A stretch of 64,000 bases of DNA from an uncultured Planctomycetota bacterium (GTDB taxonomy: Bacteria > Planctomycetota > Planctomycetia > Pirellulales > Thermoguttaceae). Where the stretch lies: the NCBI GenBank assembly GCA_902786505.1, contig CADACS010000001.1, forward strand, positions 97,972 through 161,971, written 5' to 3'. Numbering within the stretch: position 1 is the stretch's first letter; every line of letters starts with the position of its first letter. A model generated the notes under the pieces. That model was not told where the DNA came from. It made no database searches and was given only the letters and a program-made list of their open reading frames with translations. The position numbers and the translations under genes are program-made. Below, one piece after another: positions 28,081 to 36,810 of the stretch.

Positions 28081-28839
28081 ATGATATTCAAGAAAGACTT
28101 GCTCACGGTTAACGTCGCGCCCGACCGCGCGGAACTTGGCGCCCGAGCCGGCAAAGCGGCCGCGGAAGCGATTCGAGCCGCTATTGCCCGCCGGGGAGAA
28201 GCGCGCGTTATTTTCGCGGCCGCGCCCTCGCAGAACGAAACGCTCGCGACGCTCGTCGCGGAGCCCGGCGTCGACTGGACGAAAGTCGTCGCGCTTCATA
28301 TGGACGAGTACGTCGGTCTGCCGATCGGCTCGGAGGCGCGCTTTTCGTATTACCTCAAAAAGCATTGTTTCGAGCTCGTTCCTTTCAAGGCGGTCTACTA
28401 TATCGACGAGCAGACGGGCCTTACGGTCGACGAAATGAAGCGCCGGTACGAAGAGATTTTGCGGTCCGGTCCGATCGACGTCGTGTGCATGGGAATTGGC
28501 GAGAACGGGCACGTCGCGTTTAACGATCCGCCCGTCGCCGATTTCAACGATCCCGAAGCGATTAAGGTCGTCGAGCTAGACGACGTCTGCCGGCGCCAGC
28601 AGGTGAACGACGGCTGTTTTCCCGATTTCGATTCGACGCCGACCCACGCGCTCACGCTGACCGTTCCCACGCTCGCGTCGGGCGCCGTGCAGATTTGCGC
28701 CGTGCCCGGCAAGCTCAAGGCCGCCGCCGTAAAACGAACCCTGGAAGGCCCCGTCGCGACCGAATGTCCCGCGACCGTACTTCGCACGCTCCCGAACGCG
28801 ACCCTGTTCGTCGACGCCGATTCTTACCCCGGCGCCTGA
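28081..28839 (+). CDS. nagB: glucosamine-6-phosphate deaminase
   Basis: 252 residues. ATG 28081 follows GGGAAAG; the upstream in-frame extension lacks a ribosome-binding site. Motifs: LHMDEYVGL with the catalytic Asp, GIGENGHVAFNDPP with the ring-opening His and acidic partners, and the C-terminal substrate region VPGKLKAAAVKRTLEGPV. It converts glucosamine-6-phosphate to fructose-6-phosphate and ammonia. 61 nt separate it from the phosphoesterase gene, with no terminator, so co-transcription is likely. 6-Phosphogluconolactonase-like members of the fold lack the HMDEY motif. Confidence 0.9.
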   Translation: MIFKKDLLTVNVAPDRAELGARAGKAAAEAIRAAIARRGEARVIFAAAPSQNETLATLVAEPGVDWTKVVALHMDEYVGLPIGSEARFSYYLKKHCFELVPFKAVYYIDEQTGLTVDEMKRRYEEILRSGPIDVVCMGIGENGHVAFNDPPVADFNDPEAIKVVELDDVCRRQQVNDGCFPDFDSTPTHALTLTVPTLASGAVQICAVPGKLKAAAVKRTLEGPVATECPATVLRTLPNATLFVDADSYPGA

Positions 28840-28900
28840 CGCGGACGGTTCGCGTTTCTTTTTGATATGACAATATGACAGACAAAGGAGAATTTGGGTT

Positions 28901-30910
28901 ATGACTTCTCGCCGTGATTTCATTAAGTTTGGCGCCGCCGCGACGGCGTCGTCCCTTTTCGTTCCCCGCGATCTTTTCGCCGCGTATGAAAAAGAAGCGG
29001 AAGCCGTCGGAAACGACGTCGTTCTGCGCTGCTGCATTATGAGCGACGTTCATTTTGACGGAAATCCGAAAGCGAAGGAGGTCGAGCGGTTCCGGCGCGC
29101 GATCGACTTTACCTACCGCTATTCCGCGGACCAGCCGTATAAGAATTTCGACGCGCTGCTCGTCGTCGGCGATATGTCGAATCACGGAATCGAGTCGGAA
29201 CTCACGCTCTTTAAGAAGGAGATGGACGCCGCCATTAAGCCGGGAACCGACACGTTCCTGTGCATGGGCAATCATGAATTTTACGGCGGAAATCAGGAGT
29301 ATTGGCAGTCGGTCTTTGGCGTCGAGCCGAACCGCCGCTACGAGCGCAACGGATTCCGGTTTATCGCCATTTCGCCGGAAAAAGGAACGATGAAGGACGG
29401 CGACTACCTCTATATGGTCGACTTCCTTGACCGCGAGCTGGCCGACGCCTATAAAGCGGATCCGGAAAAGCCGATCTTTGTCTTCCAGCATTATCCGGTC
29501 TCTCCGACCGTCTACGGCGGCCGCGGATTCGACGACTGGGGCGCCGAAGATTTCTTCGACACGCTTCAAAAGTATCCGACGGTCGTCAACTTCTCCGGGC
29601 ATACGCACTATCCGATTAACGACCCGCGCTGCGCGTGGCAGGGCTGCTTCTCCGCGTTCGGGACGGGCACGCTCAGCTACGTCTGCCACGGCTGCGAAGG
29701 GCCCGGCCGGTTCCAAAAGTATCTGCCGGAAGATTCGCGCTACGCTCAGTTCTATATTATGGAAGTCCGCCGCGACAACTCGGTTACGATCTTGCCGTAC
29801 GACCTCGTAACGAATTCGTTCTTCGATATCGTCTACCGCGTCGCTAAGCCGGGCGCGGTCGACTCCTACGACTACACGGACAAGCGCTATTTCAATTCCC
29901 AGAAGCCGACCTGGCGCGAAGGAACGACCGTCAAGGCTTCGTGCGTCGACGCGTATGCCGGAACCGTCGAATTCCGGCAGGCGACATGCCCCGACGTCGT
30001 TCTGGGGTATCGCGTCGATCTGCGCGAATTCGACGAAAAGAAGAACGAATGGTCCGAGTACGGCTCCCGGTATTTCTGGTCCGACTACTTCCTCAAAGAT
30101 ATGCCCGACGTCATTAAGGGAACGCTCCTCGACCTTGCCGACAATACGAAATACTCCGGAGAAATTACCGCGCTCAATCCGTTCCTGCGCGAGAGCGACG
30201 CGAAACTTACGTTCGAGCTCACGACGCCCGCCGACGATACCCTCCCGCCCGATAAGGACGCGCCCAACCCGAAGCCGAACTTCTACGACGTCGCGCCCGC
30301 CGACGGAAAAGCGGTCAATCGTGCGACGAACAAGTGGGGATTCGTTAAGGAATTCGAGAAGCGCGGCGAGCCGAAGATTGTGCGCGACGACGCGATTGGC
30401 GCGGACGTCTTTGAATTCGACGGGGGCGCCGATTTCTACCGCTCCGCCGTCTCGGCCGACGACTGCAATAAGCTGCGGCGCGTTACGATCGGCGCGACCT
30501 TTATGGTTCCGAAAGACGTCAAAACGCCGGGCGCCGTTTTCGGCGACACGCAGATGGGCGGCGTCGAGCTGAGCTATTCGTCGGATCAGGGCCTCGCGCT
30601 CTGGGCCTATATTAACGGGCGCTATAAGACGATCTACGCCCCGGTCGAGCACGGCAGGTACGTCGACGCGTACGGAACGTACGACGGCAAAGTTCTCATT
30701 CTGTACGTCGACGGCAAAGAAGCGGCGCGCGCCGAGGAACGCGGCGCCATTGCGCACACGACCGACGGGAGCGCCCGAGCCTTCTGCCTGGGCGCCGACA
30801 CGGCCACGGGCGGCGGCGGAGAAGCGTTCTTTAAAGGACGGATCGCCCGCGCGTGCCTGTATACCTGGGCGCTGACTCCAGAACAGATCGCGAACGTGTC
30901 GAAACGCTGA
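28901..30910 (+). CDS. Tat-exported calcineurin-like phosphoesterase with LamG-like domain
   Basis: 669 residues. The N-terminus TSRRDFIKFGAAATASSLF is a twin-arginine signal. The metallophosphoesterase domain (residues ~45-285) has all metal-ligand blocks: SDVHFDG, VVGDMSNHG, CMGNHEFYGG, FQHYP and FSGHTHYP. A middle beta domain (~300-440) is followed by a concanavalin/LamG-like domain (~495-665; WAYINGRYKTIYA, LYVDGKEAARAE, FFKGRIARACLYTWALTPEQI). Probably a periplasmic or surface phosphomono/diesterase bound to a glycan or polymer; substrate unknown. AAAGGAG precedes the ATG. The opposite strand is open for 680 codons but is a composition shadow. Confidence 0.9.
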   Translation: MTSRRDFIKFGAAATASSLFVPRDLFAAYEKEAEAVGNDVVLRCCIMSDVHFDGNPKAKEVERFRRAIDFTYRYSADQPYKNFDALLVVGDMSNHGIESELTLFKKEMDAAIKPGTDTFLCMGNHEFYGGNQEYWQSVFGVEPNRRYERNGFRFIAISPEKGTMKDGDYLYMVDFLDRELADAYKADPEKPIFVFQHYPVSPTVYGGRGFDDWGAEDFFDTLQKYPTVVNFSGHTHYPINDPRCAWQGCFSAFGTGTLSYVCHGCEGPGRFQKYLPEDSRYAQFYIMEVRRDNSVTILPYDLVTNSFFDIVYRVAKPGAVDSYDYTDKRYFNSQKPTWREGTTVKASCVDAYAGTVEFRQATCPDVVLGYRVDLREFDEKKNEWSEYGSRYFWSDYFLKDMPDVIKGTLLDLADNTKYSGEITALNPFLRESDAKLTFELTTPADDTLPPDKDAPNPKPNFYDVAPADGKAVNRATNKWGFVKEFEKRGEPKIVRDDAIGADVFEFDGGADFYRSAVSADDCNKLRRVTIGATFMVPKDVKTPGAVFGDTQMGGVELSYSSDQGLALWAYINGRYKTIYAPVEHGRYVDAYGTYDGKVLILYVDGKEAARAEERGAIAHTTDGSARAFCLGADTATGGGGEAFFKGRIARACLYTWALTPEQIANVSKR

Positions 30911-30988
30911 AAGAGCCGAATCGGCTCGCGGCGCGGCCTGATTTCCAGATTTTTCGACATAAACAGCGCCAGAATTTGGATTCTAGCG

Positions 30989-30994
30989 TATAAT
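30989..30994 (+). promoter_or_regulatory. possible -10 element before the 78-aa protein gene
   Basis: TATAAT inside an AT-rich pocket, with no clear -35. The leader to 31201 would be about 200 nt; the rest of this 290-bp gap is G+C-rich and shows nothing I can name. Confidence 0.3.
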
Positions 30995-31200
30995 TAGAAA
31001 AAATAAGTAAAAATTTGCGGTTTGCGGACGATTCACTCTTCCAAAGGACGCAGTTTTTTCTTAGACTGGACGCGCTTGGCGCCGGAGAACGGCTCCTCCG
31101 CCGAGCGTTTGGTTTGCGCGCGCCGCGTCGTCGCGTCGCGAGCGTCGCGTCCCTTGGGCGCGATAACGATTTAACCCTTGGAAATAAGGTTTAACCTCAG

Positions 31201-31437
31201 ATGAAAAAAGAAATCTACGCCGACGGCGTCGGTCAAATCCACTTCGCGGGCAACATGGTTCGTTTCGACTTCATTACGCTTCAGCCGGGCGCTGAAGGCG
31301 ACGCTCCGAAGCCGGAACCGTCCGAACGCGTTATTATGCCGCCGCAGGGCTTCCTCTCCATGTTCAACAGCATGCAGCAGCTCATCGACAAGCTCGTCGA
31401 AGCCGGCGTTCTCCAGAAGAACAATCCGAACGCGTGA
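31201..31437 (+). CDS. small conserved-looking protein, 78 aa
   Basis: Not recognised. MKKEIYADGVGQIHFAGNMV is followed by a beta-type segment (RFDFITLQP), a Pro/Glu-rich linker and an amphipathic helix (MFNSMQQLIDKLVEAGVL). No export signal. It has its own terminator 50 nt downstream and AAGG about 11 nt before the ATG, so it looks like a monocistronic, probably well-expressed gene. The strand-helix layout could suit a small adaptor or chaperone; that is a guess. Confidence 0.72.
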   Translation: MKKEIYADGVGQIHFAGNMVRFDFITLQPGAEGDAPKPEPSERVIMPPQGFLSMFNSMQQLIDKLVEAGVLQKNNPNA

Positions 31438-31488
31438 GCGTGAACGAACCGTTGGCCGGTAATCCGGCGAACGGCGGTCTCATAAAAG

Positions 31489-31516
31489 CCCGATCCTTTA
31501 CGGACCGGGTTTTTTT
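31489..31516 (+). terminator. terminator after the 78-aa protein gene
   Basis: CCCGATCC pairs with GGACCGGG (one mismatch) across TTTAC, followed by seven T. Confidence 0.75.
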
Positions 31517-31796
31517 ATCTGAGAATCCGGCCGGCGCGCCGATAAATCGCGATAAAAAATTTTGGCGGCAAGTTAAGATTTTCCGAGCGACCCCCTTCTC
31601 AGAAACCGATTTTTCGATATACTGCAGAACGCTATAAATCCCTATAGCCTCGAGTGTGCCGATTTCATCCGAATTTGTCGCGCGCGTCAGCGCTGGCCCC
31701 GCGTTGCGCATATCGCGGCGATTTCGGCGTTTTATAACATTGCGTCGGCGCGGTTTTCGCGCCGGCTTGGATAAACTGTCATAGACGGAGAGTACC

Positions 31797-31886
31797 GTGG
31801 GAACTAAGAAAACTGGAAAAGGACGACGTAAGCTCGGAAGAAAAAAGCGACGAATGCGATCCAAGATCCGTCATCGAAAAGACTGA
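31797..31886 (+). CDS. 29-residue very basic protein (ribosomal-type small protein)
   Basis: A GTG-initiated frame of 29 codons, GTG at 31797 and TGA at 31884, with GGAG 7-8 nt upstream. The product starts MGTKKTGKGRRKLG and ends MRSKIRHRKD; 16 of 29 residues are Lys, Arg or His and it has no acidic residue before the last. Such composition fits a small ribosomal or RNA-binding protein, comparable in kind to the AURKAIP1/COX24-type peptides of bacteria. A strong terminator follows at 31979. A hairpin CGGCGCG/CGCGCCG lies just upstream of the ribosome-binding site (near 31748). Assignment rests on composition, start signal and terminator. Confidence 0.62.
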   Translation: MGTKKTGKGRRKLGRKKRRMRSKIRHRKD

Positions 31887-31978
31887 GTTCGACGACGAAC
31901 GGCCGCGCGCGCAGTTCGGTCGGCGCGGTTTTCTTTTGCGGGAACTTCGGTTCGACCCGCGCTTTGGCATACGCCTGA

Positions 31979-32012
31979 ATCCCGGATTTTATAGGAGTCC
32001 GGGATTTTTTTT
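31979..32012 (+). terminator. terminator after the 29-residue gene
   Basis: ATCCCGGA pairs with TCCGGGAT across an 11-nt loop, then eight T. Confidence 0.8.
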
Positions 32013-32094
32013 CGTCCCGGCGCGTCTAATTCGCGCGCGGACCGGTCCGGCGGACGTGCGGTCCGGCGTGCGATTTCAAAATTTTGGCGCAAAA

Positions 32095-32131
32095 GGGCGT
32101 CGGGCGCCTGTTGCCACGCCCCCTTTTTTTT
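32095..32131 (+). terminator. second terminator, overlapping a promoter
   Basis: GGGCGT pairs with ACGCCC across a 15-nt loop, followed by CC and eight T. No gene lies between this and the terminator at 31979. Confidence 0.6.
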
Positions 32132-32139
32132 GTTACAAT
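32111..32139 (+). promoter_or_regulatory. promoter for the 107-aa protein gene, embedded in a terminator
   Basis: TTGCCA (32111-32116) and TACAAT (32134-32139) with 17-nt spacing. The -35 lies in the loop and 3' arm of the terminator hairpin at 32095, and the spacer is the terminator's T run. Leader about 140 nt. Confidence 0.55.
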
Positions 32140-32286
32140 CAGAAGCGTAGCGGGGGTCGAACGCGCCGCCGCCGCGCGCGTCAAATGGGCGCGCCGGCGC
32201 GTTAAGTCTGGTAAAGACGTGGAAATAGAAGCGGCGATCGGCCTTGAATTTACGTGAATCATCCCTAAGAGAAAGGGGAAAGTGTT

Positions 32287-32610
32287 ATGGCTCTGTTCGA
32301 AATTGAAACGCCAGGACATATCGTTATCGCTTGGGCGGACGACGAAGAAGGCGCGAGAAAGGCTCTGTTGGAGAACTACCCGTCGGAAGACGCGATCCGC
32401 ATTACGAAGCGGCCGCGCGACGTATGGGTTATCTCTAAGGCCGCGCTCGGAATTACCGGGCATACCGACGTTTCCGACGTCGCGCGCGAATGTCTCGCGA
32501 AAGCCGCCGGCGATAAACTGCACGCGATTCGCCTCTACATGAAGGAAACGGGCGTCGACTTGGAAAAGGCGCGCAAGACTATCGAATCGAATATCGTGTA
32601 CGGGTGGTGA
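32287..32610 (+). CDS. 107-aa protein with an L7/L12-C-terminal-like helix pair
   Basis: AAAGGGG lies about 8 nt before ATG 32287. Residues 1-70 are a mixed domain I do not recognise (ALFEIETPGHIVIAWADDEE). Residues ~80-105 (KLHAIRLYMKETGVDLEKAR) resemble the helix-turn-helix of the ribosomal protein L7/L12 C-terminal domain, where the helix pair carries IREITGLGLKEAK in the family. Small proteins with only this part occur in bacteria with unknown roles. No export signal. Own promoter and terminator. Confidence 0.75.
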   Translation: MALFEIETPGHIVIAWADDEEGARKALLENYPSEDAIRITKRPRDVWVISKAALGITGHTDVSDVARECLAKAAGDKLHAIRLYMKETGVDLEKARKTIESNIVYGW

Positions 32611-32642
32611 TTCGCCGATCCGCAAACCGACCGAAATCGTCC

Positions 32643-32684
32643 CCGCCGCGTGTTCGAGCCCCGAATTCGCGGCGGAGTTTTTTT
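32643..32684 (+). terminator. terminator after the 107-aa protein gene
   Basis: CCGCCGCG pairs exactly with CGCGGCGG across a 17-nt loop, then AG and seven T. It marks the edge of the G+C-rich block before the pilus locus. Confidence 0.75.
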
Positions 32685-32707
32685 GCGCTCCTTGAAAATC
32701 TCTTTTG

Positions 32708-35596
32708 TTAATTGCAAAGCGTCTCAGGGTGTTTTACCGCGTGTTTTGCCGCGCGTCTAATTGCTTCGTTTGCTTTGGAATCGGCGGCTATTTGCGCCAG
32801 ACGAGTAACGGTTACCGGACTGAGCATGGCTTCCCAACTTAGCTCGACGTTTGCCGACGGAAGCGTTTTCAGTTTTCTACTGCAGAATTGATCGTAATCC
32901 CAAGAACTTGGCCCCTTATGGGGATTCCCGTTCTTCCATTCAGGCGCGCTGAAAGCCGTTAAATCACCGGGTTTCACGTTCTTCCATTGCAACGTATCCC
33001 AAGCAGTGAGGGGTTGAATTCCCGACTGCTTTTGGAGTTTTCCGGAGGAAGGCGACGTATTCCGCCCATTATAGGGGTAATACGTCGCCTGAGCTGCAGC
33101 CATGACGCCGTCCTTTTCGCCGAACCGCCGAAAGACCGTCGGCAGGGCGACCGGTTTGTGCGGCTCAGAACGAACTACCGCGCAAACGGAGAACATCTGG
33201 TCCATAATAAGAGGATTATCCCAGAACCCCTCCTCTCCCTTCTTCTCTGCTTTTGTTCCCGCAATGACGTACAAATAACATGGAGATGAAATCACATAAT
33301 TAGCGTCGTCCGTCCTGTAAGGACGTTGCTTTCCTGTGCGAAGATAGTAGGATTCGCTGAGCGTGTATCGGTATGTCCAAGCCGTTAGATACGTGGCAAA
33401 ATTTGAGAATTGAAGCTTGGAGTCATATTCCTGACACAGACCGCTGCAAAGAGAATCTGCGACCGGTTGCGTGGCTCGCACCCACTGTGAGGTCGCTTCT
33501 TTTTGATAGTCAAATTCCAGACGGGGATAGCTCCACACGCTTGGATTGCCGCTGTATCCGTACTTGCCTGGTCCTAACTTCTCGACCCTGCTTGAGGCCA
33601 GACGCTCTTTTGCGAGCAGCTTTAGAGCAAGCGCGGCTAAGTCCGCCGATTTAACATAATTTTGCGCCGCCAGATATACCGCCGCCTCTGCGGCTATTCC
33701 CGCCAGGCACACATAATAAGCGATTTCAAAACTCTGATGGAACGTTTCCGCTAACGATCTTTTAAAGGAACCTCCCCAAGGGAGCTGAGGCAACTGATTT
33801 AGCGGACCTGAATTTGTCGTTCTCCACGGCTGGCTCTGACATTCGCTAAGATAATTGCTCCCAATATTAAGCGTTACTTCGTCTTCCGCAAGGACGGGCA
33901 GAAAAGGCAGCGGGGCCGTCATAATTGAGTTCGGCGGCGATAGTTGGGAAGCAACGTCTTGGACTATCGGTAAGAATGTGGTCTTTGGCGCTATCGCATA
34001 ATTTGCTCCGCTTTTTTCTTCCTCTTCCTTTGGTTTTAATTGGTAAATTTCTTCTAGTTCTTCGCATGTGGCTGATATTTGCTTTCGCAGGCTGTTTCCT
34101 ACAGCGGGCGCAAATTGCTTCTGGATGTGCTCAATATCTTGGTAGATATCTTTTCTCTTGGAGTGGGAACGGTTTCGACCGGGTTTTGCAATTTTTCGTT
34201 CAAGTTCAAGCAGCGTTTTACGTTCAGATTTAACGCTGCTTCCCCCCAGAGCGTTTATTGCGCTCTGAATAGCGTCCTGAGGATTTAAATTTTGTACGTT
34301 AGAGAGTTGCTCAATCGCTTCGGAAACGTTGCCTATCGCTTCATCCATTTCTGAGATTACCGACGACAGGCCTTCTAATTTGGAATCTAAGCCGTCAATT
34401 TTATTCTCTATCTCCGAGAAATCAAAATCGAGATCTTTGGTTTGACCTTTAATCACCTCTAATTTCTCTTTCATTTTTTTGAGCGATTCTTTAGTTGTTT
34501 TGATTTGTGCTGATCCCTTCTCCAGCGATTGTTTACCAGAGGAAGTCGCCTGCGACGACGTAAGGCTGTCTCCCGCTTTGCCAAAATTTTTAGAAGAGGA
34601 ATCAAGGGAACTATGCGAAGAATTTGCGTTCGTCTTGGCGTTTTCCATAATACTCGACAGGTCGTTGAGGTCAGATTCATTCGCTTCATGACTTTTAAAA
34701 TCAGTAAACCTGTTCTCTAGCTCCTCGCATATAACGTTGAGATCTTTCTGTACGTCGTCCATTTCTGAGGACTGATTTGAAACGTTGCCTCCTACTTGTT
34801 TTAGCGAGTTGTCTATTTTTTTCTGAAATTCCTCTCCAGAAGGCATTTCATCCAGCGAATTCAAGTAGGAGTCCATATTCATAAAAGAATTGATCCCCAA
34901 AAAGAAATCTTCCCCTTCGTGTATGATTCTGCCGGCAATAGGACAGAAGAATAATGATTTATCACTGTCTCCCTCTCGAATAAGCCATGTTCCTAACATC
35001 TTACATTGTAAAGCTTTGGCTAGTTGGTATTTTAACGTTACTTTGGAATCGTAAACGGCCGCTCCCGCATAATGTTTACGGTCGTTCTCGAAGGGATAGT
35101 ATTCGTCTGTAAAATCGTTGATCAGATTTCTAATATCGCCTTTTTGTTCTTTTTTAGGATTAGGCGCGTCTGATCTGACGTCGCCGCTGTTCAGATAGCT
35201 GTCAATTTCTCGCTCTTTCGAGCATGACTCGAAACTAATTTCCGGACCCGCCAAAGCATTGTGCACGACGGCATAAGCTGTCTTTTCACCCATTAGGTGA
35301 TTAAGAGAAGAGACTGTGTTCATGCCTCTTGCGGACCATATGGCGGAAGAATAAGCGAAAGAGTCGGCCACATGTTGAATTCTTTCCCTTTCAATTGTTT
35401 CTGCCGCCATATTCGTCATGTACCCTACCATGAGAAAGAGGCACAACACGGCAATCAGCAACGAAATAATCGTTCCGCCTTCTTCATTACGGTGGAAGTT
35501 AACGGCATATTTCCATAACTTTACACGCAACACATTATTTTTTTTCACCGTAAGTCGGCGCCGTTTGCTGTATTTTTTATATGGAACATTCTTCAT
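32708..35596 (-). CDS. TadG-like pilus/secretion assembly protein, 962 aa
   Basis: The N-terminus has a basic stretch then EEGGTIISLLIAVLCLFLMV, a single membrane segment of the TadG/TadE type preceded by the EEG motif, followed by the helical ERIQHVADSFAYSSAIWSARG typical of TadG-like N-domains. Residues ~250-440 are Ser/Lys/Glu-rich coiled coil. The last ~450 residues are an exported domain with no recognised family and contain a second hydrophobic segment near 645 (YYVCLAGIAAEAAVYLAAQNY). ATG 35596 is chosen over GTG 35617 because AAAGGA lies 8 nt upstream. Last gene of the pilus transcript. It is far longer than typical TadG (400-600) and I saw no von Willebrand A motif. Confidence 0.75.
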   Translation of the reverse strand: MKNVPYKKYSKRRRLTVKKNNVLRVKLWKYAVNFHRNEEGGTIISLLIAVLCLFLMVGYMTNMAAETIERERIQHVADSFAYSSAIWSARGMNTVSSLNHLMGEKTAYAVVHNALAGPEISFESCSKEREIDSYLNSGDVRSDAPNPKKEQKGDIRNLINDFTDEYYPFENDRKHYAGAAVYDSKVTLKYQLAKALQCKMLGTWLIREGDSDKSLFFCPIAGRIIHEGEDFFLGINSFMNMDSYLNSLDEMPSGEEFQKKIDNSLKQVGGNVSNQSSEMDDVQKDLNVICEELENRFTDFKSHEANESDLNDLSSIMENAKTNANSSHSSLDSSSKNFGKAGDSLTSSQATSSGKQSLEKGSAQIKTTKESLKKMKEKLEVIKGQTKDLDFDFSEIENKIDGLDSKLEGLSSVISEMDEAIGNVSEAIEQLSNVQNLNPQDAIQSAINALGGSSVKSERKTLLELERKIAKPGRNRSHSKRKDIYQDIEHIQKQFAPAVGNSLRKQISATCEELEEIYQLKPKEEEEKSGANYAIAPKTTFLPIVQDVASQLSPPNSIMTAPLPFLPVLAEDEVTLNIGSNYLSECQSQPWRTTNSGPLNQLPQLPWGGSFKRSLAETFHQSFEIAYYVCLAGIAAEAAVYLAAQNYVKSADLAALALKLLAKERLASSRVEKLGPGKYGYSGNPSVWSYPRLEFDYQKEATSQWVRATQPVADSLCSGLCQEYDSKLQFSNFATYLTAWTYRYTLSESYYLRTGKQRPYRTDDANYVISSPCYLYVIAGTKAEKKGEEGFWDNPLIMDQMFSVCAVVRSEPHKPVALPTVFRRFGEKDGVMAAAQATYYPYNGRNTSPSSGKLQKQSGIQPLTAWDTLQWKNVKPGDLTAFSAPEWKNGNPHKGPSSWDYDQFCSRKLKTLPSANVELSWEAMLSPVTVTRLAQIAADSKANEAIRRAAKHAVKHPETLCN

Positions 35597-35749
35597 GAAA
35601 GGTTTCCTTTCTGCCACGCCGTCGTGCAGAGTTGTTTTATTGGCTCTTGCGTTGCAAATCTCTTTTGGGGGTAAACAGTAGTGTGACCGTCAAAGAATTC
35701 TTCTTTGGAAATACGCTCAGCTTCTGCTGTTTCTCATATCTTATTTTAG

Positions 35750-36610
35750 TTACAATCCCCAAGGGAGCGCCACGCCAAGAAAACCCGTATTGTTGCGCGG
35801 ACATTCTGCCTGGACGGAGGCCTCGGCGTGAATCGACGCAACGACGGCTTTTCCTGATTTCTTTCCTCCAAACAGTCTTCCAACGAGCGCGATGCGGTAT
35901 GGCGCTTCATATGTGACTCTTGCGGTTATTAGTTTCTGGCAAGCCATTTCCTTAGAAGGATTTTTACCTTGCGGCGATTGGGTCAAAAGGGCGACGCTTA
36001 CCCGATTCTGCGCGCTTGCGTACCTTGCCGTTACACACTTTTGGTTAACGGTTTGCGGCGCGTCGCCGAAGAGTTTTTGAGTTCCGGTCGGAGCCGGATC
36101 GTCAACTCCTTTAATATAGTCGGCGTACGCCCTATAGTAAGCCTTTCCGCCAAGCGTCTCTTTTTGATTGTCAGGATCAAAGGCTCCGGCAAAGGGGACA
36201 ATGGCTTCAACGGCCGCTTGCTGCGCCTTCATTTTTCCTCTTAACGTAACGAGTTGTCCGGGCAGCGGTCTTTCGCTTGGATGCTTGACGGCGGTTCGTA
36301 CCGCGGCCGCGCGCGCAGCCGCTTGAGCGGCGCGTACCGTTCCAAATTTTGCGACCAGCAGGAACGTCATTTCAAGAGCGACGCACATAATTGTAAGATA
36401 AACGGGGAGAATCATTACAAAGCTAAAGCTGTACGTCGCGCCCTCTTCGTCTAAGAGGAAACGCTGCAACCGCATGTTTTTCCGACTCTTTGAAATTTTA
36501 TTAAGCGCATAGACAAACCCAGTAAAAGCGAACGCGCAACCGACGAGAAGCGCGAGAGCAAACGTCGTCTCCGCCGCGGCGCTATAGAAGTTTAGCTCTG
36601 AGTAATTCAT
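35750..36610 (-). CDS. TadE-like protein with extra N-terminal membrane segment
   Basis: 286 residues. Residues ~10-35 form a first membrane helix (FALALLVGCAFAFTGFVYAL). Around residue 55 DEEGATYSFSFVMILPVYL begins the TadE-type segment: EEG, a hydrophobic stretch with the TadE proline, then a helix with many Ala (RAAQAAARAAAVRTA). The remainder is extracytoplasmic. TadE-like pseudopilins help assemble Flp pili. ATG 36610 is the second in-frame Met; the first (36619) has a weaker ribosome-binding site. It lies 23 nt after the Flp prepilin gene. Confidence 0.8.
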   Translation of the reverse strand: MNYSELNFYSAAAETTFALALLVGCAFAFTGFVYALNKISKSRKNMRLQRFLLDEEGATYSFSFVMILPVYLTIMCVALEMTFLLVAKFGTVRAAQAAARAAAVRTAVKHPSERPLPGQLVTLRGKMKAQQAAVEAIVPFAGAFDPDNQKETLGGKAYYRAYADYIKGVDDPAPTGTQKLFGDAPQTVNQKCVTARYASAQNRVSVALLTQSPQGKNPSKEMACQKLITARVTYEAPYRIALVGRLFGGKKSGKAVVASIHAEASVQAECPRNNTGFLGVALPWGL

Positions 36611-36633
36611 GACATGCACCTGAATTTGTATTT

Positions 36634-36807
36634 TCAGTAAATGATCCAGCTTAAAAGGATAGAGGACAGGTAATAAAACGCCTTAATCGATTTAACGAGG
36701 TATACGAGCAATCCAATAGAGATTGGAACGACGACCGCTCCTAACATGACATATTCTAAACTTGCGGCCCCGCGTCTTCGTAATCTTCTTACTCTGCTCT
36801 TTGTCAT
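36634..36807 (-). CDS. flp: Flp-type prepilin, 57 aa
   Basis: A 58-codon frame, ATG 36807 to TGA 36634. The product begins with a basic leader (MTKSRVRRLRRRG), then AASLEYVMLGAVVVPISIG. Cleavage after Gly13 would give a mature pilin with Glu at +5 and Tyr at +6, the hallmark of Flp pilins, and a 20-residue hydrophobic helix. The C-terminus is hydrophobic with aromatics (FYYLSSILLSWIIY). It starts 3 nt after the stop of the upstream gene, which suggests translational coupling. Too short for ordinary gene finders. Whether it is the major pilin is not shown. Confidence 0.88.
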   Translation of the reverse strand: MTKSRVRRLRRRGAASLEYVMLGAVVVPISIGLLVYLVKSIKAFYYLSSILLSWIIY

Positions 36808-36810
36808 GAT

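Noticed and set aside
28715..30757. 680-codon open frame antisense to the phosphoesterase gene
   Set aside because: The plus-strand protein has all phosphoesterase motifs; the antisense product is Arg/Val-rich with no domain.
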